Shown one piece after another: positions 31,701-42,101 of a stretch of 64,000 bases of DNA (position 1 is the stretch's first letter; each line of letters opens with the position of its first letter). The notes under the pieces are model-generated. The model made no database searches. It saw nothing but the letters and a program-made list of their open reading frames with translations, and was not told where the DNA came from. A program made the position numbers and the translations under genes. Location: the NCBI GenBank assembly GCA_015680685.1, contig MNCI01004895.1:392927-456926 (forward strand), read 5' to 3'. This stretch comes from Gnetum montanum. Lineage: Eukaryota > Streptophyta > Gnetopsida > Gnetales > Gnetaceae.

Positions 31701-32094
31701 ATTAGAAAACTTGCCGAACTTTTTAGTCCATCCTAAGTACCTTCAATAGCTCCTAGCATGGTCCCTGGGTAGATTGTCAACTGGGTCAAGTATCAAGATG
31801 GGAAAGCTAGAGGGTGTTGCAAGCCTGTCAGCCCGAGAGATAGAAAATTTTCCAAACTATTCGGTCTACTCCTAGTGCCTTTTTTATGCAAATAGGCCTC
31901 ATGGTTGGGTGCTGCGTTGACTGTACTATAGAAGGTGGTAGGCAAACGTGGAAGCAGCTTTGCAGGCATTAGGACTTTTGGTGTGTCATGTCGTCTACTC
32001 AGTCCGGTATGACACTGCGCTCGTAGAGATCCTTGCCCAAATTTCGAGACTTTGCTGAATCATGAGAGTCCTAAAATTTATGGTGTTTTAGTCT

Positions 32095-33868
32095 ACCTAT
32101 GCCGAAACTTTTGATGTCATCTTTTGGATAGGAAAATTTTTCCTGTTCACCATCTCTTTGAGTGGTGACTCTTCTTCATCCTCACAAAATTTTACTCCCC
32201 TCTTCTGAAGGGAAGGATCTCGGTTATACTCTTTAGCACTTTCTCTCTTCCTTAGCTCACCTTCTTCCTTAGTAACTTGCTCCAATAGTCTGTGAATTTG
32301 ATGTGACCTAAGCTCAGATAGTCTCCCATAGGCATAAGTCCCTAGGGTTCTTCTCGTTTCATGCCTAAGCCCATCCATGAGATGGCGCAGTCGATCCCTT
32401 TGTGAATAACCATGGCCAAGACAATGATGTAATAATGCATAGTATTTGTCCCATGGTAGCATCCAAGGGTTCATGTCCTCCTTGTTTCCAGCCTTGGATT
32501 TTCTTTCGCAAGTTAGACACTCAGGACCTATCATTAAATAGTTCTAACATAGTACTCCACATACGAATGGATTCCAATTCTAAAAACTGGTACTAGCTTT
32601 TCGCTTCTTTAACTAATGTCCGTGTGAACAACTTAAGTTTTTGTCATTCATTCTCTATATTTTGTAAGGCACATGCATCATGGAATTCTTGTAAATGATT
32701 CTGAGGATCAACATTGTATCCCTATTCAAATCATGGGATGTTATTCATATCTAATCTCTTGATCCTACTATCTTTCTCATGCCTTGTTGGAATTCTAACA
32801 GCCTTAGTTATGTCCAACATACTTCAAGTAGCGAGGAGGGGTTCATCATGATTGTCTCATCCATGGCATCTATGATGCCTACATTGTTCCCTACTCTCCC
32901 TTCTTCTATGTCGTGACTCTCTAGGATTTCCTTGTCCCCTTTCCTGGCTATTTCGTCTATGACTTCCACTTTTCCTACCTTTATCTCCATGGTATTTTTC
33001 TTTATAACCATGTCTAGATATTGAAGGAGAGGGTGAAGAAGATGATGAAGGTGAAGAAGAAGGAGAACCATCACCATGATGATTTCTGCTACCTTCTCTT
33101 CTGTGGTCCCAGCCCCGATAGCGATTGCGATCAGAATGTCCATCTTTATCATGAGTTCGTGTCCCTTTTTCAGACCCTTTGTGCCTGTGGGTATCAGAAC
33201 CTGGGTTATGAATAGTGGAATGAAGGTCCTAATACACAACCCCTTGGCCAAAGTCAAGGGGAGGAACATCGTTGTGTGGATGATTGACTGAGGTAGGTTC
33301 ACCACCCTCATTTTCGCTTAAGACATGTGAGGCATCCTGGGACCACTTACCCTTCAAAGACTTATGATTTCTCTCTTGTTGCAAGTCTCTTTGACATTGT
33401 GCCTCTGTGAGACGTTATTCTCTCGAGTCATGGTCTTGCACAATGTATTTTGCATATAAGTGCGACATGCTAATTCATGTGAGATCATGAAGAAGCATGC
33501 TCGAGATTGAACAATCGAGAGGTAACACTATGTTACCTTCTAAGTCTCGCCAACGCAATTGTTCATCTTGATGGAGGATAAAGGTAAAGTCTGGTATATA
33601 CTCATTAGAATGAATATATACCACTCGAACTTGTTGACGGACTGGTAGATCAACGTCATGTGTATTACGCCGCCAACTATTTCCTGTTTTAGACCTAGGT
33701 GATGAGGCTCTTTCATACAAAGAAGGAGACATACTTGTCTGTTCAGTGTGCAATGTATTCTTGTTTATTATTTTCTTAACCAACCCTAAGGGTTTGTTCC
33801 AATGATGCAAATGATTTTCTATGTTCTAATTAGCGCACAAAGAACTAAGTCCCCGGCAATGGCGCCAA
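32095..33868 (-). pseudogene. 5' part of gag of LTR element E
   Basis: Minus strand. After the primer binding site comes an untranslated leader and then a Ser/His/Arg-rich N-terminus (RREGSRNHHGDGSPSSSPSS), followed by a gag domain open at 32,534-32,097 (YYALLHHCLGHGYSQRDRLR, HETRRTLGTY, HRLLEQVTKEEGEL, KRGVKFCEDEEESPLKEMVN). Element F has the same protein on the plus strand at 39,207-40,460. The sequence ends abruptly at about 32,095 inside gag, against the LTR of copy B. Confidence 0.65.
33849..33867 (-). promoter_or_regulatory. Primer binding site of element E (tRNA-Asp type)
   Basis: The minus strand reads TGGCGCCATTGCCGGGGAC, one base after the LTR end. This is the classical plant gypsy primer binding site complementary to tRNA-Asp (usual form TGGCGCCGTTGCCGGGGA). 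It fixes the orientation and the LTR boundary. Confidence 0.85.
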
Positions 33869-34790
33869 TGATGAGTGGTGAGGTACCCCTATGCTCAACC
33901 ATACAAATACAAGCGTTTCACGCATGATCCGGTCAAATTCCAAGGACTAAGTGGTTATGCGCCCTTGTGGAACAAGGATGGGTTGGTTGATCATTGTCTT
34001 CCCAAGCTTACCTGTATGTCACGATTGTATGGTTAAGTAAGCTTGAGGCATATGATTTTTATAGCTTTTATGTTTTTATGTCTTGCGCTAGTAGGGAAGA
34101 GAGAGAGATAACTAAGTGACTAATTTAAGTTAACTACTGATTAACTAGGCTTTAAATAATCCTAACACCAGTATCTGTTCTCACTTGTCGTACACATCTT
34201 GAACTAGTGCAACACTATTGGGATTACCAAACGCTAATCGTGACTGGGTTACCAAGTGTTACATGCATGCTCAAAGTGATCGTACTGAGTGTATTTTAAT
34301 AATTTGCTTAATTGATCAAAATGAATCGTTGTGCTAATAATAAAAATGTAAAGTGCATAAAATAATATAAAATAAAATAAAATAAATGTGTAAGAAGACA
34401 AATCTCAAGTGTTGCAAGGATGAATCAAAGAGCTCATCTTTATTGTTGTACACAAGGTGTGCTCAAGTACACAATGCTCGAATAAAGATATGTCCACACT
34501 TTGACCTCCTGCTACGGGCACTTGGAAAATACTCTAACCTTCAAACATACTACAAGAGTTTCACTACTTGACTGCTACTAGCATTCCTCCCCCAATTGTG
34601 CATCTGGGCACTGTATTTATAGGTTTGAGAGAAACTACTCTAATAATTAGAGTAACCACTCTAATAATTAGAGTAACCACTCTAATAATTAGAATAAACC
34701 GCTAGAGTAACTGCTCTAATAATTAAAATAAACCGCTAGAGTAACTGCTCTAATAATTAGAATAAACTGCTAGAGTAACCGCTCTCATCA
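33869..34790 (-). repeat. 5' LTR of element E
   Basis: Begins TGATGAGTGG on the plus strand, the complement of the LTR end CCACTCATCA also found at 44,945. Within it are a minus-strand TATAAATA (about 34,614-34,621), a U3 tandem repeat and a GAGCA/ACACAAGG/AATAAAGA segment shared with element F (44,330-44,400). The U3 differs from that of F. Outer end unclear, near the start of the LINE fragment. Confidence 0.65.
34632..34785. repeat. Tandem repeat in the U3 of element E LTR
   Basis: Repeated ACTCTAATAATTAGAGTAAC and related AATAAACCGCTAGAGTAACT units. Each unit is nearly self-complementary (CTCTAATAATTAGAG). Lies just upstream of the LTR TATA box. Confidence 0.8.
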
Positions 34791-35240
34791 TGTGTCATAT
34801 TCCATTTTCATAAATTCAACATGATCATTAAAATCCCCTCCAAAGAATATGCTTTCTTGCTGGGGAATTTCTTAAAACACTTGGTCTATGGAATCCCATA
34901 AATCTTGCTTAATTATATTTGTTAGACCAATTTATGGAGCATATACGCAAATGACATTGATGATCTCATTTCCAAGCATAAGTTTGATGCCCATAATTTG
35001 ATTGCCATGATGATATACTTGTACCACTTTATCTTTCATAGATTGATCAACATTGATGCCCACTTTGTTTCTGTCATTTTCTTTTCCTAAGTAGAAGAAT
35101 TTGTAACCTTGGCCTAAATTTTTAGCTCTCCCCTTTCTATCTTTTTCTTGAAGATAGATAATGCAGATTCTTCGTCTTTCCATGGCATTGTTAATTTCAG
35201 ATGTCTTTTTATTAAAATTGCCAATGTTTCAGGCTACCAT
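34790..35240 (-). pseudogene. LINE (L1-type) endonuclease fragment
   Basis: Minus strand reads NNAMERRRICIIYLQEKDRK, GQGYKFFYLGKENDRNKVGI, IKLMLGNEIINVICVYAP, then IFFGGDFNDHVE. This is the APE-type endonuclease of plant LINEs (the Q-E-x-K motif, NGVGI-like segment, VISAYAP and GGDFN). Only this part is present; no reverse transcriptase is seen around it. Dead fragment. Confidence 0.75.
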
Positions 35241-37148
35241 TCAAAATTTCTATTGTTGTACTTGGTTTTTTTACGCATATCCCTAATATGGGAACCCTTG
35301 TTTACTTCTCACAACATTTGGGTGATGATATTGCATGTCATTTCTAAAGGGTTCCCTAGCAAGTTCTTACCCATTTTCCATAGCAATCGTGCCCTATGAT
35401 TGCTTCACTTCACTTTTGAAAAATGCCCTAGCACTTGCAAAATTTGAAAAAGAACTCATCCATAAGATTTGTCAAGGTTTTATAGTCAATTGCCAATGTG
35501 ATGGTAACCCTCCTCCTTTTGTATCCAAGTTTAGGACTAGCATTGGTAGAGTTTATTTAAATATACATGTGATCAACAAAATGCATTGATAGATGATAAT
35601 GTGTAGTGATAATTAAATAAAAATACCAATAGGAAGTTATGGTCCTATATGTGAATGGTGGCATTGCACTATCCGAACCTTAAAATTTCTTTCAAACAAA
35701 CAAATCATGATTAGCTGCATAAGGCTTTGGTTTTTTTTTTTTTTTAAATAATGAAATTATGATGAGCTGAGGTGCACCCAACCTACATGGTGCTTTGTGT
35801 TTTGGGTTTGGTTTCTTATTTTCGAAAACGTGCAGGTGAGGCCGTCAAAGTTAGGAAATAGCAATAACGTGACAGGAAATCTGACCTAAATAACAACTCG
35901 CATACGTAGCTTGAGTCAGTAAAAAGCTTACAAAATTTATAACAATGCACTTATAAGTTACCATGTGTTAAATAAATTTATTTTATCAGTAACTTTAGAG
36001 AAGGTCCAATAGATGATCGGAGGGCCAATTCTGGTACACAGGATTACACGTCGTCGTCGCAACTTGCGTGTATTCTGGTGTATGGCAAATTATTTATCCA
36101 GGCTGATATTTTCCTGATTCTCTTAGGAAAGGTAGAAATCTCGTCTCAAATTTTAAAGGTGTGGTTAGGTCACCGACAGAACCATTACCTCTGTGTTTTC
36201 TATCCTTTATTGGCGAAGAGCTCAAGGCAGTAGGCGTACTCTTCATTTTTAAAAGCTATTATGTTTGAACAGAAAGAAAAAAAATGAAACACTTACCCTC
36301 GAATAATTCTCTCACGTTAGTATTCAAACACTTTTGGCGCAACCAGAAAGATGGGGAAAAGTCAAACTTGGCTTGTCTTCTCAACATCGATAGCTACTCG
36401 GCCACTTTATTTGTAAATTATATAGGATCTACCAATATTAAACTTGAGGACCGTTAGGAAACTCGCACTATGGGAAATCCCAAATATATCATGGTCAGAG
36501 GAAGGATTTAAACGTGATTGGTTTAGAGTTCCATGAGACATTCGTCAATGGCTGTCCAACATTTTTAATGTTGGGAGACGTGCCCTGTAGTCCTTGCCTC
36601 GCTGTGTCTGTGTCTGTGTCGGACTTGATTGTTTAGTCAAGATACTCTGATAGTGCTTATGATCTTTGGCATACCAACTATGCATCAAAGGAATCTGATT
36701 CTTTGAAGCCAGGAATGGCTATGCAGGGATATGCAAAGACTGGGGACAAGTGAGGACATGAATTACCAAATATTGTTATTTTTTTTTCATATTTTACTTT
36801 TATTTTATATTTTTTTAATTTAAATTAAATTAAAAATTTCCACAGGGCCTCCTTCCGCTTCCGTTTCCAAAACACGCTGCTCATAAAAATTTTATCAAAT
36901 TCGCGAATCCCCTGCAGAGCCTATCAACCATAAAACGTGACAAACTCCTTTGAACAATCATTAGAAAAAGCACACAAAACAAATGAATTCAACGTAGAAG
37001 TCTTTGTCTCAAATCGTAACCATGCCTCTGAAACGTAGTATGTATATGAAGAATGGATTTCGTTGTTCCAGCCTCATCAGTGTTGTGCGACTTTTGCCTG
37101 AACAGACAGGACGTGCTGATAGAAACGAAATTTGCCTTACAATATACA
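35240..37148. other. Intergenic region upstream of laccase
   Basis: AT-rich sequence with a poly-T run at about 35,731-35,745 and poly-T/A stretches near 36,780-36,840. It should contain the laccase promoter. I see no well-placed TATA box that I would call; CATAAAAATTTTATC near 36,883 is a weak candidate. Confidence 0.3.
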
Positions 37149-37256
37149 ATGAAGAACCTGAAACTTGCAGTTGCTATTGTTGTATTCGCCGTGCTTCATG
37201 GATTTGCCTCGGCTGCCCGTAATTCAGGAGGCGTAGTTCGAAATTATGAGTTTGTT
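37149..37256 (+). CDS. Laccase exon 1 (signal peptide)
   Basis: ATG at 37,149 is chosen because a hydrophobic signal peptide ending near FASAA follows at once; the in-frame ATG at 37,053 would add a non-signal stretch. Ends NYEFV, phase 0, at GTAAGT (37,257). Confidence 0.8.
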
Positions 37257-37419
37257 GTAAGTAATGTATTGTCATGTCGTGTTTACAGATTGAATCGAGT
37301 TGATTTCATGATTTAGGTGCATGTTTCATTGTGTTGCAATTTAGATTTTTTTTTTTTTTCAATTTTTCTGTGTTTTGTATGAACTTACCACATGGCTGTT
37401 TCATGACTTTTTTCGTCAG

Positions 37420-37571
37420 CTCTCAGCCATAAACGTGACCAGGCTCTGCGCCAGCAACAAAATTATCGCTGTGAATGGAAAGTTCCCTGGACCGACGGTG
37501 CGCGTAAACAACGGAGACACCGTGATCGTCAAAGTCATCAACAACAGCATCCGCAACGCCACCATTCACTG
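37420..37571 (+). CDS. Laccase exon 2
   Basis: 152 bases after GTCAG. Ends in the Trp codon of the copper motif, at donor GTTCGG, phase 2. This is the usual size of laccase exon 2. Confidence 0.85.
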
Positions 37572-37917
37572 GTTCGGAAATTCAACCTTGCTTCAATTAT
37601 GCTTAAATAATACTGATAATCGATACCGATATTAGACGGCAGATTCCTTCTGAATTATGGTCAGTTGCTTGTATCTGCTTGAGCCGGAACCTGAGCCTAC
37701 ATACATTCAAGAAAAGAGGTTGAGCTTTTGCTAACAATTGGCCTTTTAGGAGACAAAGCACAAGGATCATTCAGAGCCTCAATGCTTATTCAATCAGATA
37801 CTGAAAGGCCAATGAATGAAACAAAGCTGAACCTCTTGTTATACCTATCCCCAGGCCTAAACCTACATCTCCCGATTTTACAAACAAGCAAAGTGATCTT
37901 TCTTTTATAATTGGCAG

Positions 37918-38162
37918 GCATGGTGTTAAGCAGATGCGCAATGGCTGGGCAGACGGACCAGAACACATTACACAGTGCGCAATCCAGCCCGGGGGTAGCT
38001 ACACTTACAACTTCACCATCACAGATCAGGAAGGGACGCTGTGGTGGCACGCCCACAGCTCTTGGCTCAGAGCCACTGTATACGGGGCCCTCATAATCGA
38101 TCCCAAGCCCGGCACCTCACTTCCCTACACCCAGCCTGACTCTGAACAAACTGTGCTTCTAG
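37918..38162 (+). CDS. Laccase exon 3
   Basis: 245 bases after GGCAG; completes HWHG, contains WWHAH and ends TVLLG at GTAAGG, phase 1. The size matches the usual exon 3. Confidence 0.85.
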
Positions 38163-38705
38163 GTAAGGAAAATACGAGCTAGTATCATGGGATTCTTCAA
38201 TCAGATGTGGCCGTGTTGCTTATTTAAAAAGTGNAATCAATCGGTCAACTCATGTAGTTTTTTTAAGGATTCTGTGATGGTATACTGGTGCTGCCTTAAT
38301 TCTATTTTTATAATTTTTTACTTAATCCAGTGTTTAAAGTTAGAAAATGTATCAGATCGAGATGTTTTAAGGATAACGGTGCGATGACTTGACGACTCAT
38401 ATCAGAAAAATTATATTTAAAACTATTGATTTCTTTATAAAAGTGAAATGAAGTTAATTATATTTAAAACTATTGATTTTTTTATAAAAGTGAAATGAAG
38501 TTTGTTATAAAAATCATGCTGACTCAATCAGGCCGACAAAAATTCTAATTGGATAGTTAATCATTGAACCGGCCATGTATCGCGGACTTGAAAACTTAAC
38601 ACCTAATCAGAACATTGATACCACGTAACGGAACTGAACTCCTTTAAATCAGGGGACTTCTTAGCCTTGAATGTTGACTGTCATAAATTCTTGTTTGCAT
38701 TTCAG
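38163..38705 (+). other. Laccase intron where exon 4 is expected
   Basis: In plant laccases an exon of about 129 bases (EWWN through a GQPGDLYNCS-like end) lies here. I read all three frames and found neither. The intron has a direct repeat of about 60 bases, AATTATATTTAAAACTATTGATTTnTTTATAAAAGTGAAATGAAG, given here only by its ends at about 38,408-38,450 and 38,456-38,500. Confidence 0.6.
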
Positions 38706-39217
38706 GTACGTTCAGGTTTAAAGTGACAAAGGGCGAGAAAGTTCTGGTCCGAGTGATCAACGCCGGCATGAACACGGACATGTTCTTCGCAGTGGCCAAC
38801 CACACTCTGAAGGTTGTAGGGGCAGACGCCAACTACGTAAAGCCCTTCAAAACCAGTTACATAATCCTCGGCCCCGGCCAGACCACGGACGTTCTGCTAA
38901 CCGCTAACCGTCGCCCATGCGGCCGCTACTACGCCGCGGCCTACGCCTACATCAGCGCTGCCGGCACTCCTTTTGGCAACACAACCACGACTGCCATCCT
39001 GGAATACTCCTGCACTGAATCAGCATCCTCGGCCGCGTCTCCGGTGTTCCCGGTTCTTCCGGCGAGCAACGACAGTGACGCGGTCCACCGATTCGGTCGC
39101 CGCCTGCGCAGCCGGCACGGCTCCGCCACCGTCCCTCATCACGTGGACGTCCGGCTGTTCTACGTCGGGGGAACTGCATGTCCGGTCAACGCCACGTGCG
39201 AGTCCTCTAACAAATGA
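38706..39217 (+). CDS. Laccase last exon, truncated
   Basis: Starts phase 1 after TTCAG, joins exon 3 in frame as LLG-TFRFKV, and runs to VRLFYVGGTACPVNATCESS before the sequence changes to element F at about 39,205. The full exon would be about twice as long. Confidence 0.8.
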
Positions 39218-42101
39218 TGTTCCCCCTCCTAACGATGGTGAGGAGGTGGGGTATCAAAACCTACGATCCACGATACACAACCCTAGTTCTGATCCCTGTG
39301 AACACCGACTGTTCACAAAGGGAATAACAACTCATAATAAGGATGGGCACTTAGATCGCCACCACAATCGAGGCTATAGCAGCCGAAGAGAAGGTAGGAA
39401 GCATTGTCATGGCAATGGTTCTCCTTCCTCTTCTCCTTCATCTCATCACTCACCCTCTCCTTCCACATCTGGGCAAAGCCACCATGAACATAACGGTGAG
39501 GATAGAGGTAGGAAAAATGAGAGATCTCGACAAGAAAGTTGAGAGAGAGGACAACAACATAAACGAAGGGAAAGTAGGGAACAATGCAGACATCACAGGC
39601 ATCATGAAAGAGATGATCATGACGAGCCCCTACTTGCAAACTGAAGTATGGTCAATATAATGGAGGTAGTAAGGGTACCAACAAGGCATTTAAAAGATAG
39701 TTGGATCAAACACTTAGACATGAACAACATCCCACGATTTGAAGGGGGATACAACGCTGATCCGCAACATCATTTATAGGCATTCCATGATGCCTGCACC
39801 TTGCAAAACATAGAAAACGAGTGAAAAAAACTTAAGTTGTCCCCTAGAAAACTCATTAAGGAAGCAAAGAGTTGGTATCGATCCTTAGAACTAGAAACCA
39901 TCAGGAGGTGGAGTACGATGTTAGAACTCTTTAACGATAAGTATCAGACGTACTCCAGAGTGTCTAATTTGTGTAAGTAGATCCAAAGATGGAAGCAAGG
40001 TAATCATGAACCCTTGGATGCTTCCATGGCCCGCTACTACACATAGTTACATCGTTGCCTAGGCCATGGATATGCATAGTAGGATCAACTCCGCCACATC
40101 GTAGATGGGCTCAGACATGAGACTAGGAGAACCCTTGGGACTTATGACCAAGGGAGACTATCAGAACTTAGAGCCCATGAAGTACATCACTTGTTGGAAC
40201 AAGTAGCAAAAGAAGAAGGTGAACTATGAAAAATGGAAAGTGTGGAAGAATACAACCATGATCTCTCCCTTCGAAAGAAGGGAGTAAAATTTTGCGATGA
40301 AGAGGATGAGTCACCACTCAAAGAGTTGGTGAACAGAAAAACCTTACCGATTCAAAAATTAACAACAGAAGTATCAGCTAAGATGGATCAATTGTAGGAT
40401 TCCTTAGACTCCAGAATTGAAATTGTCTTAAAAATTGTAGAAGAGTCTAAGGAGGAATGAAGTAGTGACAAAGATAAGACAAAGTGGAGAAATTCAGGCC
40501 CTGCACATAACAAGGGTAAGGGGAAAATTACTATCTCTGATGAAGTTGTGGATTCAGATACAAATGATGACAGTGGATGTGAGATCTACCACTATGACCA
40601 TCCTAAGGGATGTTGTCCAGTCATCTCACATCTACAGGAGTCTGGGGTGTATGCACTTAAGCCAAGACTCAACCAACAGCAAACACCCCGAAGGTTACCT
40701 TATCCTCAAGGTAACCCAAGGAAGTTCCACCAACCACTAATGTACTATCCAAGTGGAACTCCACCACAACCCATCAGACAGCATCAACAGTGGAAATACC
40801 CACAGTCGTGGGGGATACCACCACTGAAATAATAATACCCTTACCAGCAACCTAATCCTTATGGCTATTATGTGCAATAACCAGTTTCTCCATGTGACTC
40901 TACAAGTCACACAACTCCCCAATGTCACTACCAAGCTCGGGAGTACTTTAGGAGGACTCCTTCTCCTCTGGGAGGCACCCCACATACTTACCATCCTCTA
41001 AATCCATCTGCACCTCTTCCACCGGTAGTTCCCATAACAGCTCCTGCTGCAACAATGCAAGGGAAACTTCCCACTAAACCGCAGCGACGTAACACTGCGA
41101 GAGCTGTAAATATTCAACCTACTACTAGTTTTGACAATTGTAAAAAGAGAAGACCCTTCTTTAGAACTAGAAGCCTCGACAAACTCTCGCAACAATAAGC
41201 GGTTGAGCCTATGTACACTCCTCCACCATCTAACACTTCGGGGCACCCTTCAGTCCAACAACAGAGTACGCATACGGTTATGTTAACACATACCGTAACC
41301 GACTGGATTAAGGTAGGCCACCTTCCCAGGAAACTAACTAATCCTGAAAGCCCCTTAATCTATTTACAAATCATCAGGAATGCACCACATAAGGCTATTC
41401 TTGACTCAGGTTCCGGAGTTAACTTACTTTCATGAGAAATGTAGCAAGCCTAGAACCTGCCCCAACTCAAGAAGGATAACATTCAACTAGAGCTAGTGGA
41501 TCAGTCTATCACCATTCCCTTGGGATTGGTGGAGGACATTGTTACCACTGTGTGTGGTTGGTCCTACCCAGCTAACTTCCTAATGGTAGAAGTTAACAGC
41601 AACAACGGGGACTTCCCAATTATAATGGGAAGGTCATGGCTAAGTACAGTAGATGCATACCTAGGTATTTGTGAACTTTCCTTGAAAATTTCTAAGATAA
41701 GAATTTATGAAAAGATCGAGAAGAGGAAATTTTTATGCATCACATACAGTGATTCATCGGGTGATGACATGGAGGAAATGCCTCCATGTAACAGGTGTGC
41801 CCTTGAAATTTTGAAACAAAGATGCCTATATGTAGCAACCACACAATAAGTAGTAGATACCCCATGGTTGGCAGCTACTCGAAAGAGCAAAAAAATATGC
41901 ATGGAACAAAATGAGGAGACAAACCATGCTAATAATGAAGGCATAGACATGTTGGAATATGAACGTCACCAACTCCCATCTCTCAACCTAAGATCATTAA
42001 TTAGGAGGAGTTGGGCACTTCTACAAAATTCAAATAGACGTTCATTATTTCGGATCTCTCCCTTGCAATTCAATCATGGGGGATATGGCCACCTATGCTA
42101 A
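39207..42101 (+). pseudogene. gag-protease ORF of element F
   Basis: One reading frame can be followed over about 2.9 kb, with substitution-type stops but no frameshift. In order: His/Arg/Ser-rich N-terminus (RREGRKHCHGNGSPSSSPSS), gag domain (FEGGYNADPQHHL, WYRSLELETIRRWSTMLELF, HRCLGHGYA, IVDGLRHETRRTLGTY), acidic GVKFCDEEDESPLKELVN, a Pro/Gln-rich linker (40,548-41,200) and the retropepsin at 41,211-41,849. The retropepsin has APHKAILDSGSGVNLLS, with the D-S-G catalytic triplet intact, and FPIIMGRSWLSTVDAYLGI. No CCHC knuckle was found. Stops, including TGA at 39,540 and 39,642, make it non-functional as a single protein. Confidence 0.75.

Larger units (their letters stand above)
9240..32090 (-). 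mobile_element. Tat/Ogre-type Ty3-gypsy retrotransposon, copy B
   Basis: A minus-strand element of about 23 kb: right LTR 32,090-29,660 (truncated at its outer side by element E), gag 28,900-27,140, protease 26,793-25,600, inserted plus-strand gene 24,920-18,771, RT 17,964-16,851, RNase H and second RNase H 16,840-16,020, integrase 15,740-14,660, and a left LTR-like block shared with copy A. The domain order gag-PR-RT-RH-aRH-INT with two RNase H domains is diagnostic of the Tat lineage, and the size suits its Ogre branch. Stops are scattered through every domain. The gap between PR and RT, 7.5 kb, is occupied by the antisense gene and its flanking minisatellites. Confidence 0.75.
29660..32090 (-). 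repeat. Right (5') LTR of copy B, outer end missing
   Basis: Aligns with 9,240-9,620 and then with 10,920-12,900 of the shared block, skipping 1.3 kb present there. Homology stops near 32,090 where the gag of element E begins, so the outer end is lost. Confidence 0.65.
37149..39217 (+). pseudogene. Laccase, truncated (multicopper oxidase)
   Basis: Plant laccases are secreted multicopper oxidases that oxidise monolignols in the cell wall. Exons: 37,149-37,256, 37,420-37,571, 37,918-38,162 and 38,706-39,217, all with GT/AG introns. The protein starts with a signal peptide (MKNLKLAVAIVVFAVLHGFA), then VTRLCASNKIIAVNGKFPGP, the first copper motif HWHG completed across the second intron, [11 protein letters not shown], and the second motif [20 protein letters not shown]. 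The last exon gives the second cupredoxin domain (GPGQTTDVLLTAN and on). It stops with TGA at 39,215 right where element F begins, so the third domain with the type 1 copper site and the His-Cys-His motif is missing. The usual exon with the EWWN region between the third and last exons is also missing. Residual product about 336 residues against the usual 550-580. Confidence 0.9.

Noticed and set aside
33021-33311. Minus-strand frame rich in Met/Ile/Leu, resembling a membrane protein, with a similar one at 39,409-39,660.
   Set aside because: Both are out-of-frame readings of the Ser/His/Arg-rich gag N-terminus of elements E and F; the gag frame continues into the conserved gag domain.
33849-33867. 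Possible tRNA gene fragment because of the tRNA-Asp 3' end match.
   Set aside because: Only 19 bases match, directly beside an LTR end: it is a primer binding site.
37561-37590. Apparent loss of a copper ligand in laccase: unspliced reading gives HWFG in place of HWHG.
   Set aside because: The donor GTTCGG splits the Trp codon; joining 37,571 to 37,918 restores W-H-G in the right phase.
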